Shown: piece by piece, positions 26,133 to 36,098 of the stretch
How the letters are laid out: each line of letters starts with the position of its first letter
How positions within the stretch are numbered: the first letter of the stretch is position 1
DNA from: JAGWRA01 sp963711505
GTDB taxonomy: Bacteria; Acidobacteriota; Vicinamibacteria; Vicinamibacterales; CAVVIG01
Assembly: GCA_963711505.1 (NCBI GenBank)
Contig: CAVQEJ010000003.1
Location: forward strand, 806,001-870,000
Length of the DNA: 64,000 nt
Reading direction: 5' to 3'
Notes under the pieces: model-generated
The model's database searches: none
Seen by the model: only the letters and a program-made list of their open reading frames with translations
What the model was told of the DNA's origin: nothing
Position numbers and translations under genes: made by a program

Positions 26133-27260
26133 GTGAAGGCGCTCGCGATTGAACCCGGCACCACGACGCTGCATCTCGTCGATCGTCCCGAACCGCAGAT
26201 CGGCGCACCCGACGAGGTGAAGCTCGCCGTCATCCGCGTCGGCATCTGCGGCACCGATCGCGAGGAGGCCCGCGGCGGACGGGCGAAGGCGCCCGACGGG
26301 GCGAAGGATCTCGTCGTCGGTCACGAGATGATCGGCCGCGTGGTCGCGGTCGGGAAGGACGTGACGCGGGTGAAGCCGGGCGACTGCGCCGTCTTCACCG
26401 TGCGCCGTGGCTGCGGCCGATGCGTGCCGTGCGGCATGAACCGATCGGACATGTGCCGGACGGGCGGGTACTGCGAGCGCGGCATCTGGGGCCTGGACGG
26501 CTATCAGGCGGAATTCGCCGTGGACCGGGAGCAGTACGTCGTGCGCGTGCCGCCGGCGCTGGAGCCGATCGGCGTGCTGACCGAACCGCTGTCGGTGGCC
26601 GTCAAGGCGATCGACGAGGCCGTGCGGCTGCAGACGGGCCGGCTGCCCGACGCCTCGGTGAGCCCGAACTGGCTGTACCGGCGCCGCTGCCTGGTGGCGG
26701 GCCTCGGCCCGGTCGGGCTGCTGGCCGCGATGGCCCTGCGGCTGCGGGGGGCCGAGGTGCTCGGCCTCGACGTCGTCGACGCCGACACGGCACGCCCGCG
26801 CTGGCTGACCGGCATCGGCGGGCAGTACGTCGACGGCCGGCAGGTGCCGGCCGACAAGGTCGACGATCACTTCGGCGCGGTCGACCTCATCGTGGAGGCG
26901 GCCGGCATCGCGAAGCTGGAGTTCAATCTGCTCGACGCGCTCGGCGTGAACGGCGCCTATGCGCTGACCGGCATTCCGGGGGACGATCGGCCGCTGCAGA
27001 TTCCGGGCGCCGAGCTGGTTCGCCAGCTCGTCCTCGACAACCAGGTGATGGTGGGCAGCGTGAACGCGGCCCGCGGACACTTCGAGCAGGCCGTCGAGAC
27101 CCTGGAGCACGCGCACCAGCAGTGGGGCGACCACGTGGCGGCGCTCATCACGAACCGGCACCGGTTCGACGACATCGGCGCGGCCCTGGCGCGCCACGGG
27201 CAGGACGAGATCAAGGTCGTCGTCGAATGGGACGGCGGAGGAGACGCGGCACGTGGCTGA
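26133..27260 (+). CDS. Zinc-dependent glucose/aldose dehydrogenase (MDR family)
   Basis: 375 residues, intact. Catalytic-zinc segment VGICGTDREEARGG and GHEMIGRVVAVG. Structural zinc lobe with four Cys in RRGCGRCVPCGMNRSDMC. Coenzyme fold CLVAGLGPVGLLAAMAL. The overall layout matches the glucose 1-dehydrogenase of archaea and bacteria (glucose to gluconolactone with NAD(P)). GTG start at 26133. The stop overlaps the glucoamylase start by 8 bp, so free glucose released by the glucoamylase is a plausible substrate. Confidence 0.85.
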   Translation: MKALAIEPGTTTLHLVDRPEPQIGAPDEVKLAVIRVGICGTDREEARGGRAKAPDGAKDLVVGHEMIGRVVAVGKDVTRVKPGDCAVFTVRRGCGRCVPCGMNRSDMCRTGGYCERGIWGLDGYQAEFAVDREQYVVRVPPALEPIGVLTEPLSVAVKAIDEAVRLQTGRLPDASVSPNWLYRRRCLVAGLGPVGLLAAMALRLRGAEVLGLDVVDADTARPRWLTGIGGQYVDGRQVPADKVDDHFGAVDLIVEAAGIAKLEFNLLDALGVNGAYALTGIPGDDRPLQIPGAELVRQLVLDNQVMVGSVNAARGHFEQAVETLEHAHQQWGDHVAALITNRHRFDDIGAALARHGQDEIKVVVEWDGGGDAARG

Positions 27261-29663
27261 GGGCGATCGGCAGGCGCCGGGCTGGCCCGGCATTCCGGCG
27301 CGGTGGACGTCGAGTGCGAAGAGCGGGATCGGCACGTCGCTGAACGCGGTGAGTCGCGTCTGGTTCACGCTCAGCCACGGCATCCTGAACGAGATCTACT
27401 TTCCGCGCATCGATCGCGCGTGCACGCGCGACTGCGGCCTCGTCGTCACCGACGGCCAGACGTTCTTCTCCGAGGAGAAGCGCGACACGCTGTCGCGCAC
27501 CGAGCCGTTCGCGCCGGGGGTGCCGGCCTATCACATCGAGAACACGTGCAGCGAGGGGCGGTACCGCATCGAGAAGGACGTCCTGGCCGATCCGCGCCGG
27601 CACGTGGTCTGGCAGCGCATCCGGTTCACGCCGCTCCAGGGCACGCTGGCCGACTACCGGCTGTACGTCATCCTGTCGCCGCACCTGGGGAACCAGGGAG
27701 CCGGCAACTCCGCCTGGGTCGGCGACTACAAGGGCACGCCGATGCTCTTCGCCCAGCGCGACGCGCTCGCCATGTCGCTCGCGTCGTCGGCGCCCTGGCG
27801 CAGCCGGTCGGTCGGTTTCGTCGGCGTGTCGGACGGCTGGCAGCAGCTGCACGCGCATCGCATGCTGCCGGAGACCTGGGATCGGGCGGACAACGGGAAC
27901 GTGGCGCTGACGGGCGAGATCGATCTCGAGGCGTGCGGCGGCGAGGTGATGCTGGTGCTCGGCTTCGACACCAACGCGCAGGAGGCCGGCCAGCTCGCGC
28001 GCTGGAGCCTGGACGAAGGCTTCGACGCCGTGCGGGACGCCTACGTCGGAGAGTGGCAGCGCTGGATCGACTCGCTCGCGCCGCTCGGCCGCATGCCGGA
28101 GCGCCGGCGCGAGCTGAATCACATCAGCGCCATGGTCTTCAAGGTGCACGAGAGCAAGCCGCTGCCCGGCGGCCTCATCGCCAGCCTCTCGATCCCCTGG
28201 GGCGACACCAAGGGCGACCTGGACCTGGGCGGCTATCACCTCATCTGGCCGCGCGATCTCGTGGAATCGGCCGGCGGGCTGCTCGCCGTCGGCGCGCCGC
28301 ATCGCGTGCGCGACGTCCTGGAGTTCCTGCGCGTGACGCAGGAGGCCGACGGGCACTGGCCGCAGAACATGTGGCTCGACGGCACGCCGTACTGGAACGG
28401 CGTGCAGATGGACGAGACGGCCTTTCCCATCCTGCTGGTGGATCTCGCCGAGCGTGAGGGCGCGATCAGCGCCGACGAGGCGCGTGCGCACTGGCCCATG
28501 ATGAAGCGGGCGGCGGCCTTCCTCGTGCAGCACGGCCCCGTCAGCCAGCAGGATCGCTGGGAGGAGGATCCCGGCTACTCGCCCTTCACGCTGGCCGTCG
28601 AGATCGCCGCGCTGCTCGTGGCCGCCGACCTGGCCGCCGACTGCGGCGAAGCCGATGTCGCGGCCTATCTCAGCGAGACGGCCGACGCGTGGAACGACAG
28701 CATCGAACGGTGGATCTACGCGCGCGACACGTCGCTCTGCCGCGCGCACGGCGTCGATGGCTACTACGTGCGGATCGGATCGGTGGACGGCGCCTGCGCC
28801 TCGTCGCCGCTGCACGGCTTCGTCCCGATCAAGAACCGTCCGCCGGCGTCGAGCGAGGCGGAGGCCGATCTCATCGTCAGTCCCGATGCCCTGGCGCTCG
28901 TCCGCTTCGGGCTCCGCGCGCCCGACGACCCGCGCATCGTGAACACGGTCAAGGTCGATCGATGCCCTGCTGAAGGTCGAGACCCCGAACGGACCCGCCT
29001 GGCATCGGTACAACGACGATGGGTACGGCGAGCACGCCGACGGCCGTGCGTTCGACGGCACCGGGATCGGCCGGGCCTGGCCCCTGCTGACCGGCGAGCG
29101 GGCGCACTACGAACTGGCCGCCGGGCGGATCGAAGAGGCCGAACGGCTCGTCCGGGCGATGGAGGCCTTCGCCGGCGATTGCGGCCTGCTGCCCGAGCAG
29201 GTCTGGGACACCGAGGCCGTGCCGGCGCGCGAGCTGTTTCCGGGCCAGGCCTCGGGGTCGGCCCGTCCGCTCGTCTGGGCGCACGCCGAGTACGCGAAGA
29301 TCTGCCGCTCGCTCGCCGACGGCCGGATCTTCGATCGGCCGCCGCAGACCGTGCAGCGCTATCTGAGCGGGCACGCCCCGGAGCACGTGCGGATGGTCTG
29401 GCGCTTCAACAACAAGATCCGCACGCTGGAGCCCGGACGCACGCTGCGCATCGAGACCCCGGCGCCCGCCGTCGTGCACTGGGGCCTGGACGACTGGACG
29501 GACGTCAGGGACACACCGACCCGCGACGCCGGCCTCGGCGTCCACAGCGCCGATTCTGACGACCGCGGCGCTGACCATCGGCCGGACGGTCGTGTTCACG
29601 CTGTTCTGGCCCGGGGAGCACCGGTGGGAAGGAACCGACTTCCGCGTGAGCGTCTGCGGGTAG
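27253..29663 (+). CDS. Glucoamylase (GH15 family), two frameshifts
   Basis: About 803 residues. An N-terminal beta domain (SLNAVSRVWFTLSHGILNEIYFP) precedes an (alpha/alpha)6 barrel. The catalytic acid region is WPQNMWLDGTPYWNGVQMDETAFP, with HLIWPRDLVESAGG before it. The catalytic base is in GLLPEQVWDTEAVPA. Breaks near 28960 and near 29555; after the second the chain ends FRVSVCG at 29663. It releases glucose from alpha-glucan ends. No signal peptide is visible, so it probably acts on glycogen or oligosaccharides in the cytoplasm. GTG start with 8-bp overlap to the dehydrogenase. Confidence 0.9.
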
Positions 29664-29697
29664 GAGCGGTCCGGGGGCCGTGCGGCCCGCGCGCCGC

Positions 29698-30387
29698 TTA
29701 CCGGGGACCCCTGCCCGGCCGCACCGGCTGGCGGAAGCCGAAGACGACGTAGGCGTACGCCTCCGCCGGATTACCGTCGAGGCGCGCCGGGCGGAATCGC
29801 CACTGCTTCGCGGCCGCCACCGCACCGGCGTCGAACCCTGAGCCCGCTCCCCGGACATCCGCCGCGTCGACCGTGCCGTCGGCGCCGACGTGGACCTCGA
29901 CGACCACGCGCGCGTCGCCCACCGCCTGCACCGGATACATCGGCGTCACCGTTGACATGGCGTACGGCGCGTCGGCCGACGGCGCGCCCAGCCGGCGTGG
30001 CTGCTGGCCGAGCGTCGGCGCGTTGTAGAGGACCGGCGGCCGATAGACGATCGCCACGAAGACGACGGCCGGGACCGGCCGATCGTGGCTCGTGGCCGGC
30101 TTGAACGTCCAGCCCTTCAGGGCGCTCGTCACGGCCTCGTCGAAGCCGGGCGTACTCTCGAGCAGCGTGACACCGGTGACGGCGCCGGCGGCGTCCACGT
30201 TCAGGTCGGCTGTTGCCTGTTCCCAGCCGACGACCGTGGTGGACTGGACCGGCAGGGGGCCGCCGGCCAGACGTGCCGGTTCGTCGGCGGCCGCCGGCCG
30301 CGCCGGGAAGACCAGGACGGCCAGCACGAGCAGCCAGGCGCCGATCGGCAGACGAGGGTGCGCGGGACGGGTATGGGATGACCTCAT
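29698..30387 (-). CDS. Secreted protein with two TonB C-terminal-like domains
   Basis: 229 residues. Signal peptide at 1-35 (GAWLLVLAVLVFPARPAAA). Two copies of a TonB-type module: residues about 55-115 (LNVDAAGAVTGVTLLESTPGFDEAV, GWTFKPA) and about 140-225 (VVVEVHVGADGTVDAADV, WRFRPARLDG). There is no N-terminal anchor with a Pro-rich spacer, so it is not a complete TonB. Such TonB-repeat periplasmic proteins are frequent in Acidobacteriota; role unknown. It converges with the glucoamylase gene. Confidence 0.75.
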   Translation of the reverse strand: MRSSHTRPAHPRLPIGAWLLVLAVLVFPARPAAADEPARLAGGPLPVQSTTVVGWEQATADLNVDAAGAVTGVTLLESTPGFDEAVTSALKGWTFKPATSHDRPVPAVVFVAIVYRPPVLYNAPTLGQQPRRLGAPSADAPYAMSTVTPMYPVQAVGDARVVVEVHVGADGTVDAADVRGAGSGFDAGAVAAAKQWRFRPARLDGNPAEAYAYVVFGFRQPVRPGRGPR

Positions 30388-30593
30388 GGCGGAACCGTAA
30401 CCGGCTGCTTCGATTGTGTCGTGGGCTCCGCGCGGCGTCAACGGGTTGCGGGCCCTGCGGCAGGTTCGTGCATGACGCGCGCCAGCCGGCCGGGCCAGGG
30501 TGGCGGTCGGCCGGCGGGGTACGTCAAGATAGGAGCGGAAGAGGCCGGGCGTGCGCCCGGCTCCGATGGACACCCGTATTTCCGCTTCGTACG

Positions 30594-31544
30594 ATGACCA
30601 ACAAGCTCGTGCAGACGCTCGCGCCAGGGCTCGGCTACCTCGACCTCAACTTCCTCGACTTTCCGGGCGTCATCGCGACGGCCGTGCTGCGCAGCGACGA
30701 GGGGATCGCGCTCATCGATCCCGGCCCCTCGTCCACGCAGGCGGCGCTGCGGGCGGCGCTGGCGTCGACCGGCGCCGAGGTGGCGGATATCCGCGCGATC
30801 CTGCTGACCCACATCCACCTGGATCATGCCGGCATCACCGGGACCCTCGTCCGCGAGAATCCGGCCATCGAGGTCTACGTGCACGAACGCGGCGCGCCGC
30901 ACCTGTCGAGCCCGGAGCGGCTGCTGAGCAGTGCGAGCCGGCTCTACGGTGCCGACATGGACCGGCTGTGGGGGCGGTTCGAGGCGGTGCCGGCGGGGAA
31001 TCTGCGGTCGCTGGCGGGCGGGGAGACGATTCAGGTCGTCGGCCGGCGCCTGGATGTCGCCTACACGCCGGGCCACGCGTGGCATCACGTGAGCTATCTG
31101 GACCGCGATACGCGCGTCGCATTCGCCGGCGACACCGCCGGTATCCGCCGGCAGGACGGCTTCCTGGTGCCGCCGACGCCGCCGCCCGACATCGAGCTCG
31201 ACACGTGGCGGGAGAGCGTGGCCCGGCTGCGCGCGTGGCATCCGTCGACGCTGTTCGTGACGCACTTCGGCCCCTCCGAGTCGGTGGAGGCGCACTTCGA
31301 GGAGTTCCTGTCCCGGCTCGATCAGGCTGCGGACCTGGCCCGTCAGTCGCTGGCGCGCGAGGGCAGCGACGAGGCGCGGTCGGCGTGGTTCGCCGAGCAG
31401 ATGCATCGCGAGCTGCTGCGGGCCGTGCCCGACGCCGATGTGGCGAGCTACGAGGCCGCCGGGCGCCTCGACCTGAGCTGGCTGGGGCTGGCGCGCTACT
31501 GGCGCAAGGCGGCCGAGCGGGCGGCGTCCGCTCCGTCGAAGTGA
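30594..31544 (+). CDS. Metallo-beta-lactamase-fold hydrolase
   Basis: 316 residues, intact. Metal ligands THIHLDHAG (HxHxDH), TPGHAWHH, AFAGDTAG and THFGPSESV are all present, giving a di-metal site of the glyoxalase II/MBL superfamily. A helical C-terminal part of about 90 residues follows, as in several uncharacterised MBL-fold hydrolases. Substrate unknown. ATG 30594 was chosen because the domain begins there; sequence upstream is non-homologous. The next gene begins 11 bp after its stop, probably the same operon. Confidence 0.85.
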   Translation: MTNKLVQTLAPGLGYLDLNFLDFPGVIATAVLRSDEGIALIDPGPSSTQAALRAALASTGAEVADIRAILLTHIHLDHAGITGTLVRENPAIEVYVHERGAPHLSSPERLLSSASRLYGADMDRLWGRFEAVPAGNLRSLAGGETIQVVGRRLDVAYTPGHAWHHVSYLDRDTRVAFAGDTAGIRRQDGFLVPPTPPPDIELDTWRESVARLRAWHPSTLFVTHFGPSESVEAHFEEFLSRLDQAADLARQSLAREGSDEARSAWFAEQMHRELLRAVPDADVASYEAAGRLDLSWLGLARYWRKAAERAASAPSK

Positions 31545-31555
31545 AGGACCACCGC

Positions 31556-33265
31556 ATGCGTCTCGCCCTGGCGCAGTTGAACTTCACCGTCGGCGCCTTC
31601 GACGACAATTTCGATCGGATGCGCGACGCCATCGCGCGCGCCCGCGAGGCCGGCGCCGATCTCGTCATCTTCTCCGAGATGGCGGCGACCGGCTATCCAC
31701 CGCGCGACCTGCTGACGCACGCGGGATTCGTGCAGGCCAACCTCGCGCTCGTCGACCGCGTGGCCGCCCTCACCGACGAGGATCTCGGCGTCGTGGTGGG
31801 CTTCGTCGACCCCAACCCCTCGAGCGAGGGCAAGGGGCTGTTCAACGCGGCCGCCGTCTGCCACCAGGGCCGGATCATCGCGCGCCGGTACAAGTCGCTG
31901 CTCCCCACCTACGACGTCTTCGACGAGGACCGGTACTTCGAGCCGGCCCGCGAGGTCGCGCCGGTCGAGTTCAAGGGCATCCGCCTCGGCATCACGATCT
32001 GCGAGGACGTCTGGAACGCGAGAGACTTCTGGCCCAGCCGGCTGTATCACCGCGATCCGGTCGACGAGGTCGCGCGGGCCGGCGCCGATCTGCTGATCAA
32101 CATCTCCTCGAGCCCGTTCAGCCTGGGCAAGCCGGCCCTGCGCCGCGACATGATCCGGCAGGAGGCCCTGAAGCACGGGCGCTACTTCTTCTACCTGAAC
32201 CAGGTCGGCGGCAACGACGAGCTGATCTTCGACGGGCACTCGCTCGGATTCGACCCGCGCGGGGAAGTCGTGCTCCGGGCGCGCGACTTCGACGAGGACT
32301 TCCTCCTCTACGACGTGCCGATCGGCCCAGGTGCCGCGGACGTGCCGGGCGCCGGGGCGCCGGGGACCGTGGCCGCCGTGAGCGCGTCGCGGGTCGAGGA
32401 GGCGTACAAGGCCATCGAGCTCGGCCTGCGCGACTACGTGCACAAGTGCGGCTTCGAGGATGTCGTCGTGGGGCTCAGCGGCGGGATCGACTCGGCCCTG
32501 ACGGCGGCGCTGGCGAGCGGGGCGCTCGGGCCCGAGCGCGTGCTCGGCGTCTCGATGCCGAGCCGGTACTCGTCGGAACACAGCCGGCGGGATGCCGAAG
32601 CGCTCGCGCACAACCTGGGGATCCGCTACCGGTCGATCCCGATCGACGGCGTCTTCGGCGCGTATCTCACGGCCCTGGCGCCGGCCTTCGAAGGCTGCGA
32701 AGAGGACGTCACCGAGGAGAACATCCAGGCGCGCATCCGGGGGGCGGTGCTGATGGCGCTGGCCAACAAGTTCGGCGCCCTGCTGCTGTCGACCGGCAAC
32801 AAGTCGGAGCTGGCCGTCGGATACTGCACGCTGTACGGCGACATGGCCGGTGGCCTCGCGGTCATCAGCGACGTGCCCAAGACGCTCGTCTACGAGCTGT
32901 CGCGGTTCGTCAATCGCGACGCGATCCGGATTCCCGAGTCGACGCTCACCAAGCCGCCCAGCGCAGAGCTCCGGCCGGGACAGACCGATCAGGACTCGCT
33001 GCCGCCCTACGACGTGCTCGATCGGATTCTCGAGGCGTACGTCGAGAAGAACCTCGACATCGACGGGATCTGCGCTCTGGGGCTCGACCCGGCGGTGGTC
33101 CAGCGGACGATCCGGATGATCGATCGCGCGGAGTACAAGCGACGCCAGGCCGCGCCGGGCCTGAAGATCACCTCGAAGGCGTTCGGGGTCGGACGCCGGT
33201 ACCCGATTGCCGCCGATTATCGGGCGGTGAGGCGGACCCGCGCCGTCGAGCCGGTCAAAGGCTGA
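31556..33265 (+). CDS. nadE: Glutamine-dependent NAD+ synthetase
   Basis: 569 residues, intact. The N-terminal nitrilase-type glutaminase has its Glu (IFSEMAATGYPPRD), Lys (YKSLLPTYDVFDEDRYF) and Cys (GITICEDVWN). The C-terminal synthetase has the pyrophosphate loop VVGLSGGIDSALT, STGNKSELAVGYCTLYGDM and SAELRPGQTDQDSLPPY. It amidates deamido-NAD with ammonia channelled from glutamine. ATG 31556 matches the usual MRIALAQLN start. A GTG at 31541 that overlaps the previous stop would add five residues. Confidence 0.95.
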   Translation: MRLALAQLNFTVGAFDDNFDRMRDAIARAREAGADLVIFSEMAATGYPPRDLLTHAGFVQANLALVDRVAALTDEDLGVVVGFVDPNPSSEGKGLFNAAAVCHQGRIIARRYKSLLPTYDVFDEDRYFEPAREVAPVEFKGIRLGITICEDVWNARDFWPSRLYHRDPVDEVARAGADLLINISSSPFSLGKPALRRDMIRQEALKHGRYFFYLNQVGGNDELIFDGHSLGFDPRGEVVLRARDFDEDFLLYDVPIGPGAADVPGAGAPGTVAAVSASRVEEAYKAIELGLRDYVHKCGFEDVVVGLSGGIDSALTAALASGALGPERVLGVSMPSRYSSEHSRRDAEALAHNLGIRYRSIPIDGVFGAYLTALAPAFEGCEEDVTEENIQARIRGAVLMALANKFGALLLSTGNKSELAVGYCTLYGDMAGGLAVISDVPKTLVYELSRFVNRDAIRIPESTLTKPPSAELRPGQTDQDSLPPYDVLDRILEAYVEKNLDIDGICALGLDPAVVQRTIRMIDRAEYKRRQAAPGLKITSKAFGVGRRYPIAADYRAVRRTRAVEPVKG

Positions 33266-33435
33266 GCTGGCAGGCGCAACTGCCGGGCATCAGCCTTGCT
33301 AGCATCGGTGCCGTCGGTGCCGCGGAGGACATCGACCACTGGAAAGCCGGCCATTTTCAAGGCATCAGTGCGGGAGCGGGTGTCGGGATGCCGCGGCTGG
33401 GCTGAAAATCTCCAGCGCGAGCCGTGGAATATTTC

Positions 33436-33816
33436 ATGTCGCATGGGCGGAGCATACTCATCGTTGATGATGAGGCACTGGTCAGATGGTCGCTGGGTGA
33501 GGCGTTCCGGGCGGCCGGATTCGAGGTCAGCGAGGCCTCGGACGTCCGGTCGGGGCTCGAGCGGGTCGCGTCGGGCAATGGGCTGGATGCGGCGCTGCTC
33601 GATTGCCGATTGCCGGATGCCGACGGCCTGACGCTGTGCGGGGCGATTCAGCGGGAGCGGCCGGGCTGCCTGTGCCTGATGATGACGGCCTTCAGGACCC
33701 CGAATCTGGCGCATGAAGCCGAACGTCTGGGCGCCCGGGGCGTGCTCGACAAGCCGTTCGACGTCGAAGAGGTGGTCGCGGAGGTCCGTCGCTACCTGGA
33801 TGAGCTGCGAGGGTAG
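33436..33816 (+). CDS. Single-domain response regulator
   Basis: 126 residues, one receiver domain: ILIVDDEALVRWSL, phosphoacceptor Asp in AALLDCRLPDADG, Thr in MMTAF and Lys in LDKPF. The pattern is like the receiver of NtrC-type regulators, and the NtrC-type gene follows 140 bp downstream with a similar receiver, so the two may share a kinase or the small protein may compete for phosphate. A GTG at 33424 would add four residues. Confidence 0.82.
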   Translation: MSHGRSILIVDDEALVRWSLGEAFRAAGFEVSEASDVRSGLERVASGNGLDAALLDCRLPDADGLTLCGAIQRERPGCLCLMMTAFRTPNLAHEAERLGARGVLDKPFDVEEVVAEVRRYLDELRG

Positions 33817-33958
33817 CCAAGACCGTGTGAAAGCCCCCTGCCGCGACCTGTAACTCTGTCCCTTCCTGCGTCGTATTCGCCTACAGGACAGGAATTTCCC
33901 GGGTGCCTTGCGCCCAATCCAAGAATTCGGACTTTCGCCGCCAAATAGACTCGTACTC

Positions 33959-35342
33959 ATGCCCCGTCCGCTTCCGACCGTCCTTGTCGTTGACGATGAA
34001 GAGCTCATCCGCTGGGCCCTCGACCAGAGCCTGACGCAGGCTGGATACCGGGTGCTGCAGGCGGCCTCCGGCCGTGAGGCGCTGGAGCGCTGCAGCAGCG
34101 ACAGCGTCGACGTCGTCATTCTCGATTACCGGCTTCCCGACTGCGACGGCCTGCAGCTGCTCAAGCAGATCAAGGACATCGATCCCGAAGTGCCGGTGAT
34201 CCTCCTGACGGCCTTTTCGTCGGTCGAGCACGCGGTCGAGGCGATGAAGCAGGGGGCGTACCACTACGCGAACAAGCCGTTCAACCTGCAGGAAGTGCTG
34301 CTGCTGGTGGAGAAGGCGCTCGAGGCCCACCGGCTGCGCCGCGAGGTGCGGGCGCTGCGCGCGACCCAGGGGGCTCCCCACAGCGTCGACCGCCTGATTG
34401 GGGAATCCCCGGCCATGCAGGCGGTCAAGAGCCTGCTGCGGAAGATCGCATCGGGGCCCGCTTCGACGGTCCTGCTGACGGGCGAGACCGGCACGGGCAA
34501 GGATTCTGGCGGCCAAGGCGATTCACTACAGCAGCGACCGGACCGCGTCGATGTTCGTGAACATCACGTGTTCGGCCCTGCCCGAGGCGTTGCTCGAGAG
34601 CGAGCTGTTCGGCCACGAGCGCGGCGCCTTCACCGACGCGCGGCAGCAGAAGCGGGGCCTCCTCGAGATGGCGGGCGGGGGCACGGTATTCCTCGACGAG
34701 ATCGGGGAGATGCCGCGTTCGCTGCAGGCGAAGCTGCTCCGGTTCCTCGAGGAGAAGACGTTCCGGCGGGTGGGGGGCCTCAAGGACGTCTCGGTGGACG
34801 TCCGCGTGGTGGCGGCCACGAACCGCGACCTCGAGCAGGCGGTCCAGGACGGCCGCTTCCGGGAGGACCTGTATTACCGGCTCGGGGTGCTGCCGGTCAC
34901 GATGCCGCCGCTGCGCGACCGCGCCGGCGACGTCACGCTGCTGGTGAGATACCTGATCGACAACTTCAACCGCGAGTTCGGCAAGCACGTGCAGAGCGCG
35001 TCGGCCACGGCGCTCAGCCAGCTCGAGGCGCATCACTGGCCCGGCAACGTCCGCGAGTTGAAGAACGCCGTCGAGCGGGCCATGCTGCTCGCCGAGGGTG
35101 AGACCCTGACCGTGGACACGTTCGACACGATCGTCGGTCGGTCGGCCGGCTCGCAGATCTTCCAGCTGCCCGCGAGCGGCGTGAACCTCGAGCACCTCGA
35201 GCGCGACCTCGTCAGCCAGGCGCTGCAGCGGACCTCCGGGAGCCGGACCCGCGCGGCGGCCCTGCTCGGTCTCAACCGCGACCAGATCCGGTATCGCATC
35301 GAGAAGTTCGGCCTCGAGGTCGGCGGCCGGCGCGAATCCTGA
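33959..35342 (+). CDS. NtrC-family sigma54-dependent response regulator, one frameshift
   Basis: About 460 residues. Receiver domain (VLVVDDEELIRWAL, LDYRLPDCDG, NKPFN). AAA+ domain with Walker A GETGTGKD, the sigma54-contact loop ESELFGHERGAFTDA, Walker B VFLDEIGEMP, and WPGNVRELKNAVERA. C-terminal Fis-type helix-turn-helix (TRAAALLGLNRDQIRYRIEKFG). The frame breaks near 34503 where one extra G follows the Walker A Lys. It activates RNA polymerase with sigma54 on phosphorylation. No sigma54 promoter was recognised nearby. Confidence 0.92.
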
Positions 35343-35516
35343 TCGCGCCGGCGCCGGTCCGGGCCTCCCGCTCCGGCCCGCAGCGCTCCTCCTCCCACCT
35401 GTCCGACTCCAGTTCCAGCGATTACTGCCGATTGGTACCGTGGACGGATCCGGTGTCGGCTGGCGACACCGCTGGATGGCCGCACGGGCGGCCGACCATG
35501 GACCTGTGGGCGCCTC

Positions 35517-36098
35517 ATGAAGCTCTGGATGCACGACGAACGAGGAACGACGGGCGGCGTACGGCTGGTCGTATGCCTCCTGATCGTGACGTTCATCGTC
35601 CTGGCCGGCGTCCGGAGCCGGGCCCAGGTCACCACCGACGGCTGTGCGGGAGACCACGCGGCCTTCCTCTACACCATCGCGCAGTTCGTGCACTGGCCGT
35701 CCGGGCACCCGCAGCAGCCGCTCGTCATCGGCATCCTCGGTGACGATGCGCTCGTGGCGGTGCTCGGGCAGACCGTGCACGGCCGGACGATCGACGGCCG
35801 GCCGGTGGTCGTCCGCCGGCTGAGCGCGGCCACGCAGATTCGCGACTGTCAGCTGGCGTACATCGGGACGGCCGATCCCGCCCTCCTGCGGACCGTGCTG
35901 ACGGCGGCCGCCGATGCCGGTGTGCTGACCATTTCCGCCATGCCCGGCTTCGAGGCGATGGGGGGCATCGTCCACCTGATCTCCGGCGGCAGCCAGTGGC
36001 GGTTCGTCATCAACTACCGGGCGGCCGAGCGCAGCGGCCTCTGGATCAGCTCGGAGGTGCTGAACCTGGCGGTGGCCGAGGTGAGCGGCGAACCATGA
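35517..36098 (+). CDS. YfiR-family (DUF4154) periplasmic protein
   Basis: 193 residues. An N-terminal membrane/signal segment (LVVCLLIVTFIVLAG) is followed by FLYTIAQFVHWP, PLVIGILGDDALVAVL, CQLAYIGTAD, VLTISAMPGFEAMGGIVHL and INYRAAERSGLWISSEVLNLA, the order typical of DUF4154/YfiR. In Pseudomonas YfiR binds the periplasmic domain of the cyclase YfiN and represses it. Here the coupled downstream gene (ATGA overlap) is a hybrid histidine kinase with a similar periplasmic domain, so YfiR probably controls that kinase (inference). Confidence 0.85.
   Translation: MKLWMHDERGTTGGVRLVVCLLIVTFIVLAGVRSRAQVTTDGCAGDHAAFLYTIAQFVHWPSGHPQQPLVIGILGDDALVAVLGQTVHGRTIDGRPVVVRRLSAATQIRDCQLAYIGTADPALLRTVLTAAADAGVLTISAMPGFEAMGGIVHLISGGSQWRFVINYRAAERSGLWISSEVLNLAVAEVSGEP

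Noticed and set aside
25700..26254. N-terminal extension of the decarboxylase alpha subunit
   Set aside because: The frame stays open far upstream but the sequence is Arg/Ala/Pro-rich and crosses into the divergent dehydrogenase gene; family similarity begins after the ATG at 25699.
35343..35516. Possible sigma54 promoter upstream of the YfiR-like gene
   Set aside because: GG and GC elements occur but with a 7-bp spacing where 10 bp is required; no proper -24/-12 element.
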